DNA of 29,941 nucleotides from a virus (IMGVR_UViG_3300044678_000823:1-29941); one strand, 5' to 3'; shown: positions 9,301 through 17,830, numbered from the stretch's first letter. Program-made: numbers and translations. The notes: generated from the letters alone by a model not told the origin.

Positions 9301-9534
9301 AGAGTGGCTCTAATTAACATATGCAACCTGCCTAGACCAAACTTCTTAGTAATTGATGAAGGGTTCGGAACATTGGATGCCGATAACCTATCATCACTCT
9401 TTATGATGATGCAATATCTTAAAACTCAATTTGATTTCATATGGGTTATATCTCACTTAGAACAAATGAGAGATATTGTGGATGGACTTATTGAAATTAA
9501 AAAAATAGATGGTTTTAGTAAGATTAACTTCTAA
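6391..9534 (+). CDS. Single-chain Mre11-Rad50 (SbcD-SbcC, T4 gp47-gp46) recombination nuclease
   Basis: 1047 residues combining both subunits of the T4 recombination nuclease. Residues 1-345 are an SbcD/Mre11 metallophosphoesterase: HIADIH (8-13), AGDIAH (47-52), GNHD (83-86), FHG (153-155) and GDIH (187-190). From about residue 368 an SbcC/Rad50 ATPase begins: Walker A PNAQGKSS (403-410), Q-loop Q515, long coiled-coil arms (about 560-890) with a zinc hook C723-N-F-C726, signature CSGMEKF (958-964), Walker B FLVIDE (985-990) and H-loop His 1022. All key residues are present, so it is probably active in end resection, recombination-dependent replication and host DNA breakdown. In T4 the two are separate proteins encoded by adjacent genes in the same order. 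The frame is continuous through the junction. The gene is coupled to primase by ATGA overlap. Confidence 0.95.
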   Translation: MRLKRIYHIADIHIRNIKRHKEFREVFYSMFEEIKKRGTDDSIIYLAGDIAHAKLEMSPELVSEISWLFTECNKLCPTIVIAGNHDCNMNNADRLDVLTPIVDALKLPNLTYLKDTQVYGIGDVDFAVFSIFDNKDNWPKADTLFGNKKIALFHGPVDNSATDVGYVVSSRHFTTEIFDGYDLALLGDIHKRQEMISPSGCKVVYAGSLVQQNFGETLDKHGFLVWDLDTMTYEEVDIQNDYGYYTLDVDGGIVPDVTDMPLYPRLRVRITNTDTADTKRMMADITAKYGVEDFTIIRTDTFNKKKTNDREVRLEVDSIADINHQNSLIGEYVERMMPFVTKEDLDGIEKINRDINSRIQPSELQRNISWKPIKFDFSNMFSYGERNVINFDKVTGLMGLFAPNAQGKSSLFDAISFCLFDKCSRAYKASAIMNNRKADFHCQLEFSVDGVTYGIRREGRTINKGKNVKVDVDFWREGDSGRESLNGTERRDTNQVIETYVGRYEDFIMTALSLQANNALFIDKSQSERKDLMAQFMGLDIFDKLYDTATNDIKDVNALIRNFRKTDFTSELAQKENDLNSKREEYDSLDAEKLELESRKSELDEQIVGLSQQIIPIQGNLDIDELNRNVKKIETDLTIWGDGKFDKIQKHTETKELVREAKEMVDSKLTINGTDIGDAQIQLNLVKGQIKDTLHQIELLESGIKHNKEKLSHLAEHEYDPNCNFCMNNIFVKDAKETEKKLGEQSNQLETLNILHGALITQLGELAGVEDQFKQWKQWTDEHKRLIVVRDRLESDIKTCDSKIELLQLQLERVKADIKTYNDNVETITNNQALDIQIQNVRREKKGVEIQISDVNKLMLKLMSEVGATKTYIDNMVAKMEEVKELETKNQLYTFYLDAVKKDGVPYELISKALPAIENEVNNILGQVVDFSISMDTDGKNINARIVYEDQEWALEMCSGMEKFISGLAIRVALINICNLPRPNFLVIDEGFGTLDADNLSSLFMMMQYLKTQFDFIWVISHLEQMRDIVDGLIEIKKIDGFSKINF

Positions 9535-9697
9535 CAACCGGTAATACATTTTTAGGTGTGGTCTTGTTCAAAGACTGCACCTTTTCTTTTATAAGCGTTT
9601 CTACTAAACCATTTATCTTATATCCTTTTTCTTTACAAAATTCTTTTAGTTGCTGATGTATTTCAGCATCTATTTGTATCATTGCGTACTTCTTCAT
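9524..9697 (-). CDS. Small ribbon-helix-helix DNA-binding protein
   Basis: 57 residues, the only minus-strand gene I can support. The start is CAT at 9695-9697 and the stop TTA at 9524-9526, so its end overlaps the recombination nuclease gene by 11 bases. The sequence fits a CopG/Arc-type ribbon-helix-helix: a short N-terminal strand (KYAMIQID, residues 3-10), helix A (AEIHQQLKEFCKEKG), a Tyr-Lys-Ile-Asn turn and helix B (GLVETLIKEKV). A basic, Pro-containing tail of about 17 residues follows. Such proteins dimerise and bind operator DNA with the N-terminal strand. It is predicted to be a repressor or phage regulator. Two 10-base repeats just before its start are a candidate operator. No host-type promoter is visible upstream. 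It is placed between an early unit and the giant late fibre gene. Confidence 0.75.
   Translation of the reverse strand: MKKYAMIQIDAEIHQQLKEFCKEKGYKINGLVETLIKEKVQSLNKTTPKNVLPVVRS
9554..9590 (+). terminator. Intrinsic terminator of the primase/recombination unit, inside antisense gene
   Basis: AGGTGTGGTCTT (9554-9565) pairs with AAGACTGCACCT (9571-9582) around GTTCA, followed by TTTCTTTT (9583-9590). On the + strand transcript all 12 pairs form, two of them G-U. On the opposite strand the same two positions become A-C mismatches and no T run follows, so the signal is directional. It lies 20 bases beyond the recombination gene and within the codons for the C-terminal tail of the ribbon-helix-helix protein. 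Confidence 0.85.
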
Positions 9698-9700
9698 AAC

Positions 9701-9720
9701 GTTTCTTTAGATTTCTTTAG
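9701..9720. promoter_or_regulatory. Tandem 10-base repeats, candidate operator
   Basis: GTTTCTTTAG followed directly by ATTTCTTTAG: nine of ten bases repeat with a period of one DNA turn. The repeats begin four bases upstream of the ribbon-helix-helix start codon (read on the minus strand as CTAAAGAAA twice). This class of repressor commonly binds spaced direct or inverted repeats at its own promoter. The repeat could instead simply be a purine-rich translation leader. Confidence 0.4.
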
Positions 9721-9759
9721 TTTTCTATATATAATTATAAGAATAAAAAATAATCCCAA

Positions 9760-9767
9760 TATTTATC
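9760..9767 (+). promoter_or_regulatory. Candidate late promoter element, one-base variant (TATTTATC)
   Basis: CAATATTTATCTT, starting 28 bases before the ATG at 9788. It differs from TATTTATA only at the last base. Position and flanks match the other elements. Confidence 0.45.
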
Positions 9768-9787
9768 TTATATAATAGAATAACTAA

Positions 9788-12700
9788 ATGGCAAGATTAA
9801 AAAAATTCGGAGATACATACGAACCTGCATTATCAACCTATAAAACATTTATAACAGATACGGCACCAAATTCTGTATATTTTAGAATTTCTGATTTTAA
9901 TGAAATTTTCACTGGTGGTAAAAATGGATTCCTAATTGAAGGTTCTGAACATTTATTGCAAAGTACTGAAGTAAAAATTCATATTGTTGATGTAGATGGA
10001 AACTCTGTATATGCTGAACCGGGTGATGGTATTCCTGAATACTATGAAGGTATTAATAAAATAGTTTCTGTACATGTATATGAAGATACACCAATAGGTC
10101 AAGCTAAAATTACTATTTTAGGTGAGTTAAAAACATATATTGATGAAAATGGAGTAGTAAGAGATATTCCAGATGATTGGAAAGGAGTTTATAATCTTAA
10201 ATGGGAAAGGGTATTTACATTAAATAAAAATTTATCAAACGAAGATTTGGTAAGATTTTATAGAAGACCTAAAATTTCTATTGCAGAATTAGTAAAACCA
10301 GTATATTCTGCTGGGTTTGTAACAAAAACTCAAACAGGATTGGCATTAGGACAACCATTAGTTCCTATTGAAAATACAAGCATTGTCAACTTTAATTCAC
10401 CAACTTCTTATAGAATAAAAATACCAAATACTAATATGAGTTGGTGGACTGGTTCTATGGTAGATAGTGATATAACATTTCCAACTTTAAATTATACATC
10501 AACAGTAGAATCTATTGTTAATGATAAAGAATTAGTTGTAGTACAACCATATACTGAAAATAATATTGTCAAATCATTTACAGCCGAACCATATAATATT
10601 AACTTTAGACATATTGAAGGAGTTACTAATATAGCAACTGCATTAACTGGTTCATATGCAAAAATTAATATTAACGATTTAACAACTTTTGTTGGAGATG
10701 TTGCTAGAGTTAGAGTTTTTAGAAAATCCGAATCGGATGTATCTGATTATCAATTTGTACAAGAGATACAATTAGAAGCTAATGAGTTATTAATTGATAA
10801 TGGTACTAAAACTAAAAATCAAGAAAACTATGGTACATTCACTCAAGACATTTTATCTACATATTGGAATGCATCAAATCCATCTCTTACTACAACATTT
10901 AATCAAACATATCTTTATTCTTCTGTAAGACTTGATGGTGGTAATACACCATATTGGTTTCATGTTAAAGATGTAAACTCTGCAACAACAACTACAACTG
11001 ATACAACTATACCGATTACAACGGGAGGAGAATACACTCTTGATTTTAATATAAGATTATTACAAAATGTTTCATCGGAAAATTATATTAGAGCTTTTTT
11101 AAGTGGTTCTAAACAAAGTACTTATCAAAATGTAACTAAAACAATTCAAGTTGACCAAACGATAGCTACCATATATTCTGATAATAGTCTTTTACAAAAA
11201 TCAACAAGCACAAATAATATAATAGCTGAAGAAATAGATAATGCTAGATTATATTTTGAAGTAAAGGGTAGTGGTTGGCATATTGCAAATGTTTCATTTA
11301 AAGCATCGCAAGAAACAGCGTTTTCTCCTGATTCAATTACTTTTATACAACCAGTACCAAGAAGTTTACCAGTAGAAACATTTTTATATCGTTTTGAATT
11401 TTATGATATTAATCTCAATTTTATTCCTGTATTGGTTGAAGCAGTAAAAGAATTTAATGGTGGTAATTTACAAAATTTACAAAAATCTTTAAGATTTAAT
11501 CCAAATGCATTATATTTCACATTTGATTCAGCTTCTGTTCCAGTACCACCTACTGTAGTGGGATTCCGAGTAGAGAAAAATTTATTAACTGGTTCTATTA
11601 CATATACATCTCAATCATATGATTCGGAAGGTAACTTATTAAATTCATCTCAATATGCAGGTGCTGGTGCAAGATTTCCTGGCTTTTTGACAAATAGAAC
11701 AACCGATAATCCAATAATGACAGTTACGGATTTTACTGGTTCTAGAGAAGATATAGATGTTCAATATATAGTTGTAACTGGTGAAGTGGAAGGATTTACT
11801 GATAGTGTTACATTTAGTAGAGTGTTGGACGGATTTGGTGGAGTTAGTCATATCATTAGACCTTACAGAGGTACTGATATTAGAAATAGTAGTACTCAAA
11901 GTTTGGAAATACAAGCGATAAGAGTAGATGGTGTAAATGAAATTTTACTAAACGCATCAGCTAGACCAAATAGAGGATGGAACTTGAATCAATTGCATGT
12001 TTTATCACGTTCACTAAATTATGAAGCAAACCCAAATTTAGAACCTGATAGATTTGTAAATTTAATGTATGTTACTGCTAGTAATTATATTAAAGGAGTT
12101 ACTGTTGGTGAATTGGGTACTAAAGAAATTGTTCATAATGCTGTATTTGATAGAGATTCTATTGATAAAAGATTAATAGTATATTTGATGCCATCTTGTT
12201 CTTTGCATGGACCTCCTGCATATGCAACATCCGCATCTGTATTAACTTCAATAATACTTTCTGATTTTCAAGATGGATTGGATTCTGGTATTATACGATA
12301 TGATACTGACCATTTTAATATTAATTTTAGAAATGGTAATAGGTTTATTCCTGTAAGTTCTAATGTAACTGGTTCTTTTTATGTTAGGGGTACAAATGAT
12401 AATCCATTAACGGCATCATTGACTATTTTCCCATCAATGTCAATCAATAAGGATTTTGTTCCTGAATATTGGATGTATTATGTAACCCATAGTAGTACAT
12501 GGAATGAAAATATTACTGTTGTTGCAACCGATGATGATAATAATATTATAATATCACGTCCACCTAATAATGCATACGATTCTTTTTTAACACCAATTCA
12601 TGGTTCTTATGTTAAAGGTCCTTTAGTACAAAGTAAGACATTAACGATAACTTACACTTATACTGAACCATACACAAAGGCAACAACTAGTACGGATAAA

Positions 12701-15700
12701 ACATTTACAATTGTCCCAGAAGGTAAACCGGGAGATGAACCTGTTATATTTGAAGTCACACCGGCAACAGTAGAATTAAAAGCAAATCCAAAGGGAGAAG
12801 TTTTAAGTTACTCATCTTCTGTTACTGAAATTAGATTAAAGCAAGGTTCTAGATATTTGTCTTATACAGCAAGTAGAAAAGATGGTACATTCTACGCTGT
12901 TCAATCATCTATAACATCTGAAAAAATAAATCCTGGTTACATCATAAATGTACCAAAAAATCACATTGGATTTAATAAAGATTATACTGGTTCATTATTT
13001 GTGGGAACTGCAAATAATTTAACTGATTTGAGTGGTAGTGTAACATACAATGTATTAATACAACCATATTATACATCATCTTTGTATAGTGCAAGTTTTA
13101 CACAAAACTATAAAAAGATAATGGATGGTGCCCCACCTATTGAAATTATATTAACTCCATCATCTCAAACATTATTAGCAGATGAGGTAGGTTACATAAC
13201 ACCGGCTAATTATATTGCAGCAAATACAACATTAAAAGTAAGAGAAGGTGCAGATTTTTTAACATTTACTTCAAAATCATCAGCACCTGGAACATTTAGA
13301 ATTCAAAGTCTTCCAGGTAATCCTGGTGGTAGTGTGATTGGTTCAAATATTGCAGTTGGTATAATACATTCATCATCGGCTGATACTGCTACAATTGCAT
13401 TTAATTCGTTTGAATATCCACATATATCGGCAACCGCAGTATATAATATTGTAGTATATCCACATTCATTAACAGCAGGACATCAATACACCGCATCTGT
13501 TTATACTAGAACTCAAACATTTACAAAAAGTGTAGCACAAGCAACAGCTCGTACTGTTACTTTAGATTTATTAGATGGACAAGATGGAAGTCCAATATCA
13601 AGAACTATAAACTTTGATTCCGACGGGTTAAATCCAACGCCATCCCAAGCTACACTACAAGCAACAGCAGTAAATACAACTGGTTCTGTTTGGTATCAGT
13701 TTTTAAAAGATGGAGTAAGTCAAACTGGATTTGATAATACCCCACCTAACTATGGATATCAAACAGAAAACTGGATAGATAGTTCTGTAAATGATTTGGT
13801 TAGTCCTGGCGAAAATACAACTTGGAAGGTTAAGATTAGAGATGGTAATAGTAATTCAGCAACCATACCTGTTAGAGCAGAGGCATCTTTAACACTATCG
13901 GGAGTAAAAGAAGGTTCTAAAGCATATAACGCATTATTAACAAATGAAAATGCTTCAATAGTTTATAAAGTTTCTGGGCAAACATCAAATTCTGGGACTG
14001 GTACTAGAATTATAGCAACAAAAGGAGATGTACCATTAACGCATGTTTCATCATTTGCAGCAAAATCACAAAATCCTGTTACTGGGGCAGAGATTGGTTC
14101 TATTGGGGAATATAGAGTTAAAGTACTTTCTAAATCAGGTCATATAGCATTGGCTGGTGGAATAGATGCAACTCCTGGTACAAATATAGTACCAACTGTT
14201 AGTGGTGTTGCTCAAATTGGAGATTTATCTTCTTGGACAGATCCTGAAAATAATCAAACAGCAACAATTGTATATGAAATTGATTTTGAAAATGGAAGAC
14301 AGATTCTTAATAAAACTCAATCATTTAGTGTACAATATGAAGGTAACGTAGGACCTGGTATTGTAATGAGAGGTGAGTGGAGAAATGATGTTGATTATAT
14401 TGGTGTTGTTGAAACTACAAATTATCGTAGAGATGCCGTAATTTATAGACCTGATGGTGTGACTAGATATTATTTAGCAATAAGTGGTAGTGGACCTGCA
14501 ACATACAATAATCAAGGAACTTTAGTAGGACCACAAACACCTCCTGTGTACACATTACCAGTAGACCCTAAAGGATATTGGGAATATGCTGGTGACCAAG
14601 AGTTTTTTGTGGCAGCTCAAATTTCAATTTTTGATGAATCATTTGTTAGAAATACATTAAACGTTGGTACTAAAAATGATTTTAATAAGTTTGCAAACAT
14701 AGTGTTAGCTGGAGGAAGACCTGACCCATATATAGCATTAGGACAGACTGGAACTGTTGGAACAGCTGGTACGGCGGGAACTACAACTGTAACACCTGGT
14801 ATTTTGGGATATGATAGACCTGGTATTTTTATGGGGTTATATGAAGATGGTGCGGCTGGTACTTCTGGTAGATTATCAATAAAAAGTTCTGGTGGTAGTG
14901 GTACTAGAGGTATTTTTTGGGATGGTGATACATTGACAATCAAAGGACATATTACCCAAACATCGGAAGGTGGTAATGTTGGTAGAAATATGGGAGCTTG
15001 GGCGGCTGGTGTTCAATATTATAATTTAGATGCCGTAACATATGGTGGTTATAGTTGGTCATCAAATTCATCGCATGTATCAACTAATAATACAAATGCT
15101 GGAACTGGATATCCTGGTTCTGGTCCTTGGTCTTTATCTCCATACGCAGCTAAATCAATTAGACAATCAGCATCAGCACAAGTATTTACTGAATTGAAAG
15201 ACGGAACATTAACTCCTGATTATATTCAATTCAGTGCAGCTAAAGAAAATATAACAGCAACAACCAGCTGGTCAACTTCACCATCTGTAACTCTATATGC
15301 TGCAGCAGCTGGTGGTAGTTCAGCATCAACGGGTGATACTGTTTATTTAAGAAAAGCAGATTTTGCAGCAAATCAATTAGTGGAAGTAACATCAACATCG
15401 GACGGTAAGACTGATAAAATTTCAGTTGTTAGAGTAAAAGAAGGTAGTGATGCATTAACAATAGTTTTAACCAATGAAGCTCATACGGTAGCAGCTGCAA
15501 ATGATGGAACTGTTTCTAGTTATGCTGGTAGTGGTACTGATATCTATGTATATGAAGGAGCAACTCAGTTAGATTATGATGGAATTGGTACTGCGGCTGG
15601 TAAATGGACTGTAACGGCAGCAGGTACTAGCGTTACACCGGGAGCACTTTCAGACGGAGGTAATTATGCTTCAATGGCAGTAGTTTCCGGAATGAGTGCA

Positions 15701-17488
15701 AACCAAGCGTTAGTTACATTTACGATTAGTGGTAAGAAATCAAACGGAACAGCATTTAGTGGTATTACAAAAATTCAAAGTTTAACAAAATCTATAAAAG
15801 GAGCTGATGGAGTTGCTGGAGCAGCAACTGCTGGAGCTGGAATTGTATTTAGAGGACTTTGGAAAAATAGTACGTTATATTACAAAAACGCAAATAGAAT
15901 AGATGTAGTAAAGATACCAAGTCATACGGGTGGATTACTATATTGGTTAGCTAGAAATACACATACATCTGCGGCAGATGGACCACCAAGTAGTGGAGCC
16001 GGTCCTGTAACAAACTGGGAATCTTTTGGAGCAAATTTTGATTCGGTAGCAACTGATATCCTATTTGCAGATATGGTTTATGCTGACCAAACTGTTAATA
16101 TTGGTTCTAATGGGTCAGCTACAATAATTCAATTAAACGCTGATAAGGCTAATAGTAATGCAAACCCATATATTTCAATTGGACAGACAGCTCTTGGGCC
16201 AGGATTTGGAAATCCGGGAATTTTCTTAGGTTATGATGGTGGAGTAGGTAAATTAAGTGTTAGTAGTGGTTTAATTGGAGGATGGCTTATTAATCCTTCT
16301 ACAATATCAAGTCCACTTGTTGGTACAGTATCTAGAATGGTATTGAATCCAAGTTCAACTATACCATCTATTAAAATTAATGATGCAAGTGGAACAGAGA
16401 GAGTTAAAATCGCCACAGGTACACTTTCATCCCCAACATCAACTACTGGATTTAGTATGGGTGGTGATGGAATAACCTTTTTGGGAGCTAATAGAAATTC
16501 AACTGGACCGATTACTAATGTAAAAACATATGTTGCTGCACAAACATCTCTTGGTACAGTTACTGCCGGTACATATGAAGCTGCAGTTACATATAATTGG
16601 ACTTCTTCTCCTGGAACCGTTACATCAATAGAACCTAATACTGCAGCATATATAAATTATTGGATTGGATATGATATACTTAATTCATCCGGTGTTATAG
16701 AGTATACTGTTTATTTGGGACAATCTAACTTAAGTAGCTGGCTTGGAAATAGTTCAACAGTCTATAATAACTTTGGACAGGCCTCATCTGAAACAAGAAT
16801 AATTAATATTGGAACAACAGGAACTTATTATTCAAGACCATTTTATGCATATACAATAGTATATGAAGGGACTACGAAGGTTCCTGCTGGGTATGCTGCA
16901 GTATATTCAATTTCACTTACATTACCAAGTGTTAGTTTTAGTAGAGTAAATCAGTTTACGGAAGTAACTGAACAAGGAATACAGGTAGTATCATCTACGA
17001 CTAGATATGTTAGAATAAGTACAAATACATCAACTGATACCGATGCATTATATGTAAAAGGGGATTTTACTGTAAATGGAGGAACAAAGACTTTTAAAAT
17101 AGACCATCCATTAGATGATACAAAATATTTAATGCATTCCGTAATAGAAAGTCCAAAAGCAGATAATATATACAGAGGAAAAGTTGAATTAATAAATGGA
17201 TATGCTGAAATTAACTTAGATACTATTTCAAATATGATGGAGGGTACTTGGGTAAAATTAAATAGAGATACTCAATTCTTTTTACAAAATATGGATGGAT
17301 GGTCTAAAGTAAAAGGTGAAGTTATTGGAAACAAATTATTTATTTATTGTGAGAATATAAATTCAACCGATTTAATATCTTATATGGTAATTGGAGAAAG
17401 ACAAGATGATGCGATAAAACAATCATACTATACTGATAATGAAGGTCATTTTATTACTGAAGTTTCTAAATATGGTTCATCATTATAA
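9788..17488 (+). CDS. Giant modular tail fibre / host-recognition protein
   Basis: 2566 residues. The N-terminus (residues 1-170, with FRISDFNEIFTGGKNGFLI) looks like a virion-anchoring domain. Residues about 170-1350 are serial beta-sandwich-like modules. Ig-like modules with VKEGS----LTNE occur near 1370-1400 and 1875-1900. Carbohydrate-binding-like modules begin with a conserved Trp at about 1531 (RGEW), 1738 (GAWAAGVQYYN) and 2025 (RGLW). A PYI--GQT...PGIF module occurs near 1646 and again near 2127. The C-terminal 135 residues (FKIDHPLDD, then YMVIGERQDDAI) match a domain I recall from phage and bacterial adhesive proteins. There is no signal peptide, membrane span or peptidase motif. 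It probably binds host surface glycan. The neighbouring glycosyltransferases raise the possibility that it is itself glycosylated. No chaperone was seen. Confidence 0.88.
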   Translation: MARLKKFGDTYEPALSTYKTFITDTAPNSVYFRISDFNEIFTGGKNGFLIEGSEHLLQSTEVKIHIVDVDGNSVYAEPGDGIPEYYEGINKIVSVHVYEDTPIGQAKITILGELKTYIDENGVVRDIPDDWKGVYNLKWERVFTLNKNLSNEDLVRFYRRPKISIAELVKPVYSAGFVTKTQTGLALGQPLVPIENTSIVNFNSPTSYRIKIPNTNMSWWTGSMVDSDITFPTLNYTSTVESIVNDKELVVVQPYTENNIVKSFTAEPYNINFRHIEGVTNIATALTGSYAKININDLTTFVGDVARVRVFRKSESDVSDYQFVQEIQLEANELLIDNGTKTKNQENYGTFTQDILSTYWNASNPSLTTTFNQTYLYSSVRLDGGNTPYWFHVKDVNSATTTTTDTTIPITTGGEYTLDFNIRLLQNVSSENYIRAFLSGSKQSTYQNVTKTIQVDQTIATIYSDNSLLQKSTSTNNIIAEEIDNARLYFEVKGSGWHIANVSFKASQETAFSPDSITFIQPVPRSLPVETFLYRFEFYDINLNFIPVLVEAVKEFNGGNLQNLQKSLRFNPNALYFTFDSASVPVPPTVVGFRVEKNLLTGSITYTSQSYDSEGNLLNSSQYAGAGARFPGFLTNRTTDNPIMTVTDFTGSREDIDVQYIVVTGEVEGFTDSVTFSRVLDGFGGVSHIIRPYRGTDIRNSSTQSLEIQAIRVDGVNEILLNASARPNRGWNLNQLHVLSRSLNYEANPNLEPDRFVNLMYVTASNYIKGVTVGELGTKEIVHNAVFDRDSIDKRLIVYLMPSCSLHGPPAYATSASVLTSIILSDFQDGLDSGIIRYDTDHFNINFRNGNRFIPVSSNVTGSFYVRGTNDNPLTASLTIFPSMSINKDFVPEYWMYYVTHSSTWNENITVVATDDDNNIIISRPPNNAYDSFLTPIHGSYVKGPLVQSKTLTITYTYTEPYTKATTSTDKTFTIVPEGKPGDEPVIFEVTPATVELKANPKGEVLSYSSSVTEIRLKQGSRYLSYTASRKDGTFYAVQSSITSEKINPGYIINVPKNHIGFNKDYTGSLFVGTANNLTDLSGSVTYNVLIQPYYTSSLYSASFTQNYKKIMDGAPPIEIILTPSSQTLLADEVGYITPANYIAANTTLKVREGADFLTFTSKSSAPGTFRIQSLPGNPGGSVIGSNIAVGIIHSSSADTATIAFNSFEYPHISATAVYNIVVYPHSLTAGHQYTASVYTRTQTFTKSVAQATARTVTLDLLDGQDGSPISRTINFDSDGLNPTPSQATLQATAVNTTGSVWYQFLKDGVSQTGFDNTPPNYGYQTENWIDSSVNDLVSPGENTTWKVKIRDGNSNSATIPVRAEASLTLSGVKEGSKAYNALLTNENASIVYKVSGQTSNSGTGTRIIATKGDVPLTHVSSFAAKSQNPVTGAEIGSIGEYRVKVLSKSGHIALAGGIDATPGTNIVPTVSGVAQIGDLSSWTDPENNQTATIVYEIDFENGRQILNKTQSFSVQYEGNVGPGIVMRGEWRNDVDYIGVVETTNYRRDAVIYRPDGVTRYYLAISGSGPATYNNQGTLVGPQTPPVYTLPVDPKGYWEYAGDQEFFVAAQISIFDESFVRNTLNVGTKNDFNKFANIVLAGGRPDPYIALGQTGTVGTAGTAGTTTVTPGILGYDRPGIFMGLYEDGAAGTSGRLSIKSSGGSGTRGIFWDGDTLTIKGHITQTSEGGNVGRNMGAWAAGVQYYNLDAVTYGGYSWSSNSSHVSTNNTNAGTGYPGSGPWSLSPYAAKSIRQSASAQVFTELKDGTLTPDYIQFSAAKENITATTSWSTSPSVTLYAAAAGGSSASTGDTVYLRKADFAANQLVEVTSTSDGKTDKISVVRVKEGSDALTIVLTNEAHTVAAANDGTVSSYAGSGTDIYVYEGATQLDYDGIGTAAGKWTVTAAGTSVTPGALSDGGNYASMAVVSGMSANQALVTFTISGKKSNGTAFSGITKIQSLTKSIKGADGVAGAATAGAGIVFRGLWKNSTLYYKNANRIDVVKIPSHTGGLLYWLARNTHTSAADGPPSSGAGPVTNWESFGANFDSVATDILFADMVYADQTVNIGSNGSATIIQLNADKANSNANPYISIGQTALGPGFGNPGIFLGYDGGVGKLSVSSGLIGGWLINPSTISSPLVGTVSRMVLNPSSTIPSIKINDASGTERVKIATGTLSSPTSTTGFSMGGDGITFLGANRNSTGPITNVKTYVAAQTSLGTVTAGTYEAAVTYNWTSSPGTVTSIEPNTAAYINYWIGYDILNSSGVIEYTVYLGQSNLSSWLGNSSTVYNNFGQASSETRIINIGTTGTYYSRPFYAYTIVYEGTTKVPAGYAAVYSISLTLPSVSFSRVNQFTEVTEQGIQVVSSTTRYVRISTNTSTDTDALYVKGDFTVNGGTKTFKIDHPLDDTKYLMHSVIESPKADNIYRGKVELINGYAEINLDTISNMMEGTWVKLNRDTQFFLQNMDGWSKVKGEVIGNKLFIYCENINSTDLISYMVIGERQDDAIKQSYYTDNEGHFITEVSKYGSSL

Positions 17489-17513
17489 GTAATTCAAAAA
17501 TATAAAAACTATA

Positions 17514-17521
17514 TATTTATA
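17514..17521 (+). promoter_or_regulatory. Candidate phage late promoter element (TATTTATA)
   Basis: Exact TATTTATA within ATATATTTATATATA, starting 26 bases before the ATG at 17540. The surrounding 40 bases are nearly all A and T, so chance occurrence is more likely here than at 3531. Confidence 0.45.
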
Positions 17522-17539
17522 TATATAAAATAATATATT

Positions 17540-17824
17540 ATGGCACAAAAAACGGAAAATTTATCTAAAGAAACATTAGATAAATTAACAGAAAAACAAG
17601 CAAAAATTAATAATTCTGTTTTTAATATCGGCCAAGCCGAATTAAGAATTATAAAATTGGAAAAAGAAATTGAGCAAATCAAATTAATGAAAGTTCAATT
17701 TGAATCGGAATATGATAAAATAGATTTAGAATTTAATGAATATATTAAAGAATTGGAAAAGGTATATCCTAATGGTGAAATTGATTTACAAGCAGGCACG
17801 GTTACATTCCATTCTGCAGAATAA
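17540..17824 (+). CDS. Small coiled-coil protein, paralogue of the gene at 21263
   Basis: 94 residues. Residues about 15-75 form a charged coiled coil (IGQAELRIIKLEKEIEQIK). The protein ends in a short conserved tail, YPNGEIDLQAGTVTFH. The product at 21263 has the same plan and a matching tail, YPQGRINLTDGTVQYQ, so the two are paralogues. Comparable small coiled-coil proteins occur in T4-like phages without a known function. It has a TATTTATA element, and a separate host-type promoter follows it, so it is probably not the first gene of the glycosyltransferase transcript. The two paralogues bracket the two glycosylation genes. Confidence 0.8.
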   Translation: MAQKTENLSKETLDKLTEKQAKINNSVFNIGQAELRIIKLEKEIEQIKLMKVQFESEYDKIDLEFNEYIKELEKVYPNGEIDLQAGTVTFHSAE

Positions 17825-17830
17825 AATAAA

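Noticed and set aside
14750-14795. Minisatellite or collagen-like repeat in the fibre
   Set aside because: The Gly-Thr-Ala stretch covers only about three imperfect units and does not extend as Gly-X-Y.
14617-14943. Minus-strand ORF of 108 codons with VPAVPAVPTVP repeats
   Set aside because: It is the antisense shadow of the Gly-Thr-Ala repeat in the fibre gene; it has no leader or promoter, and the + frame continues unbroken.
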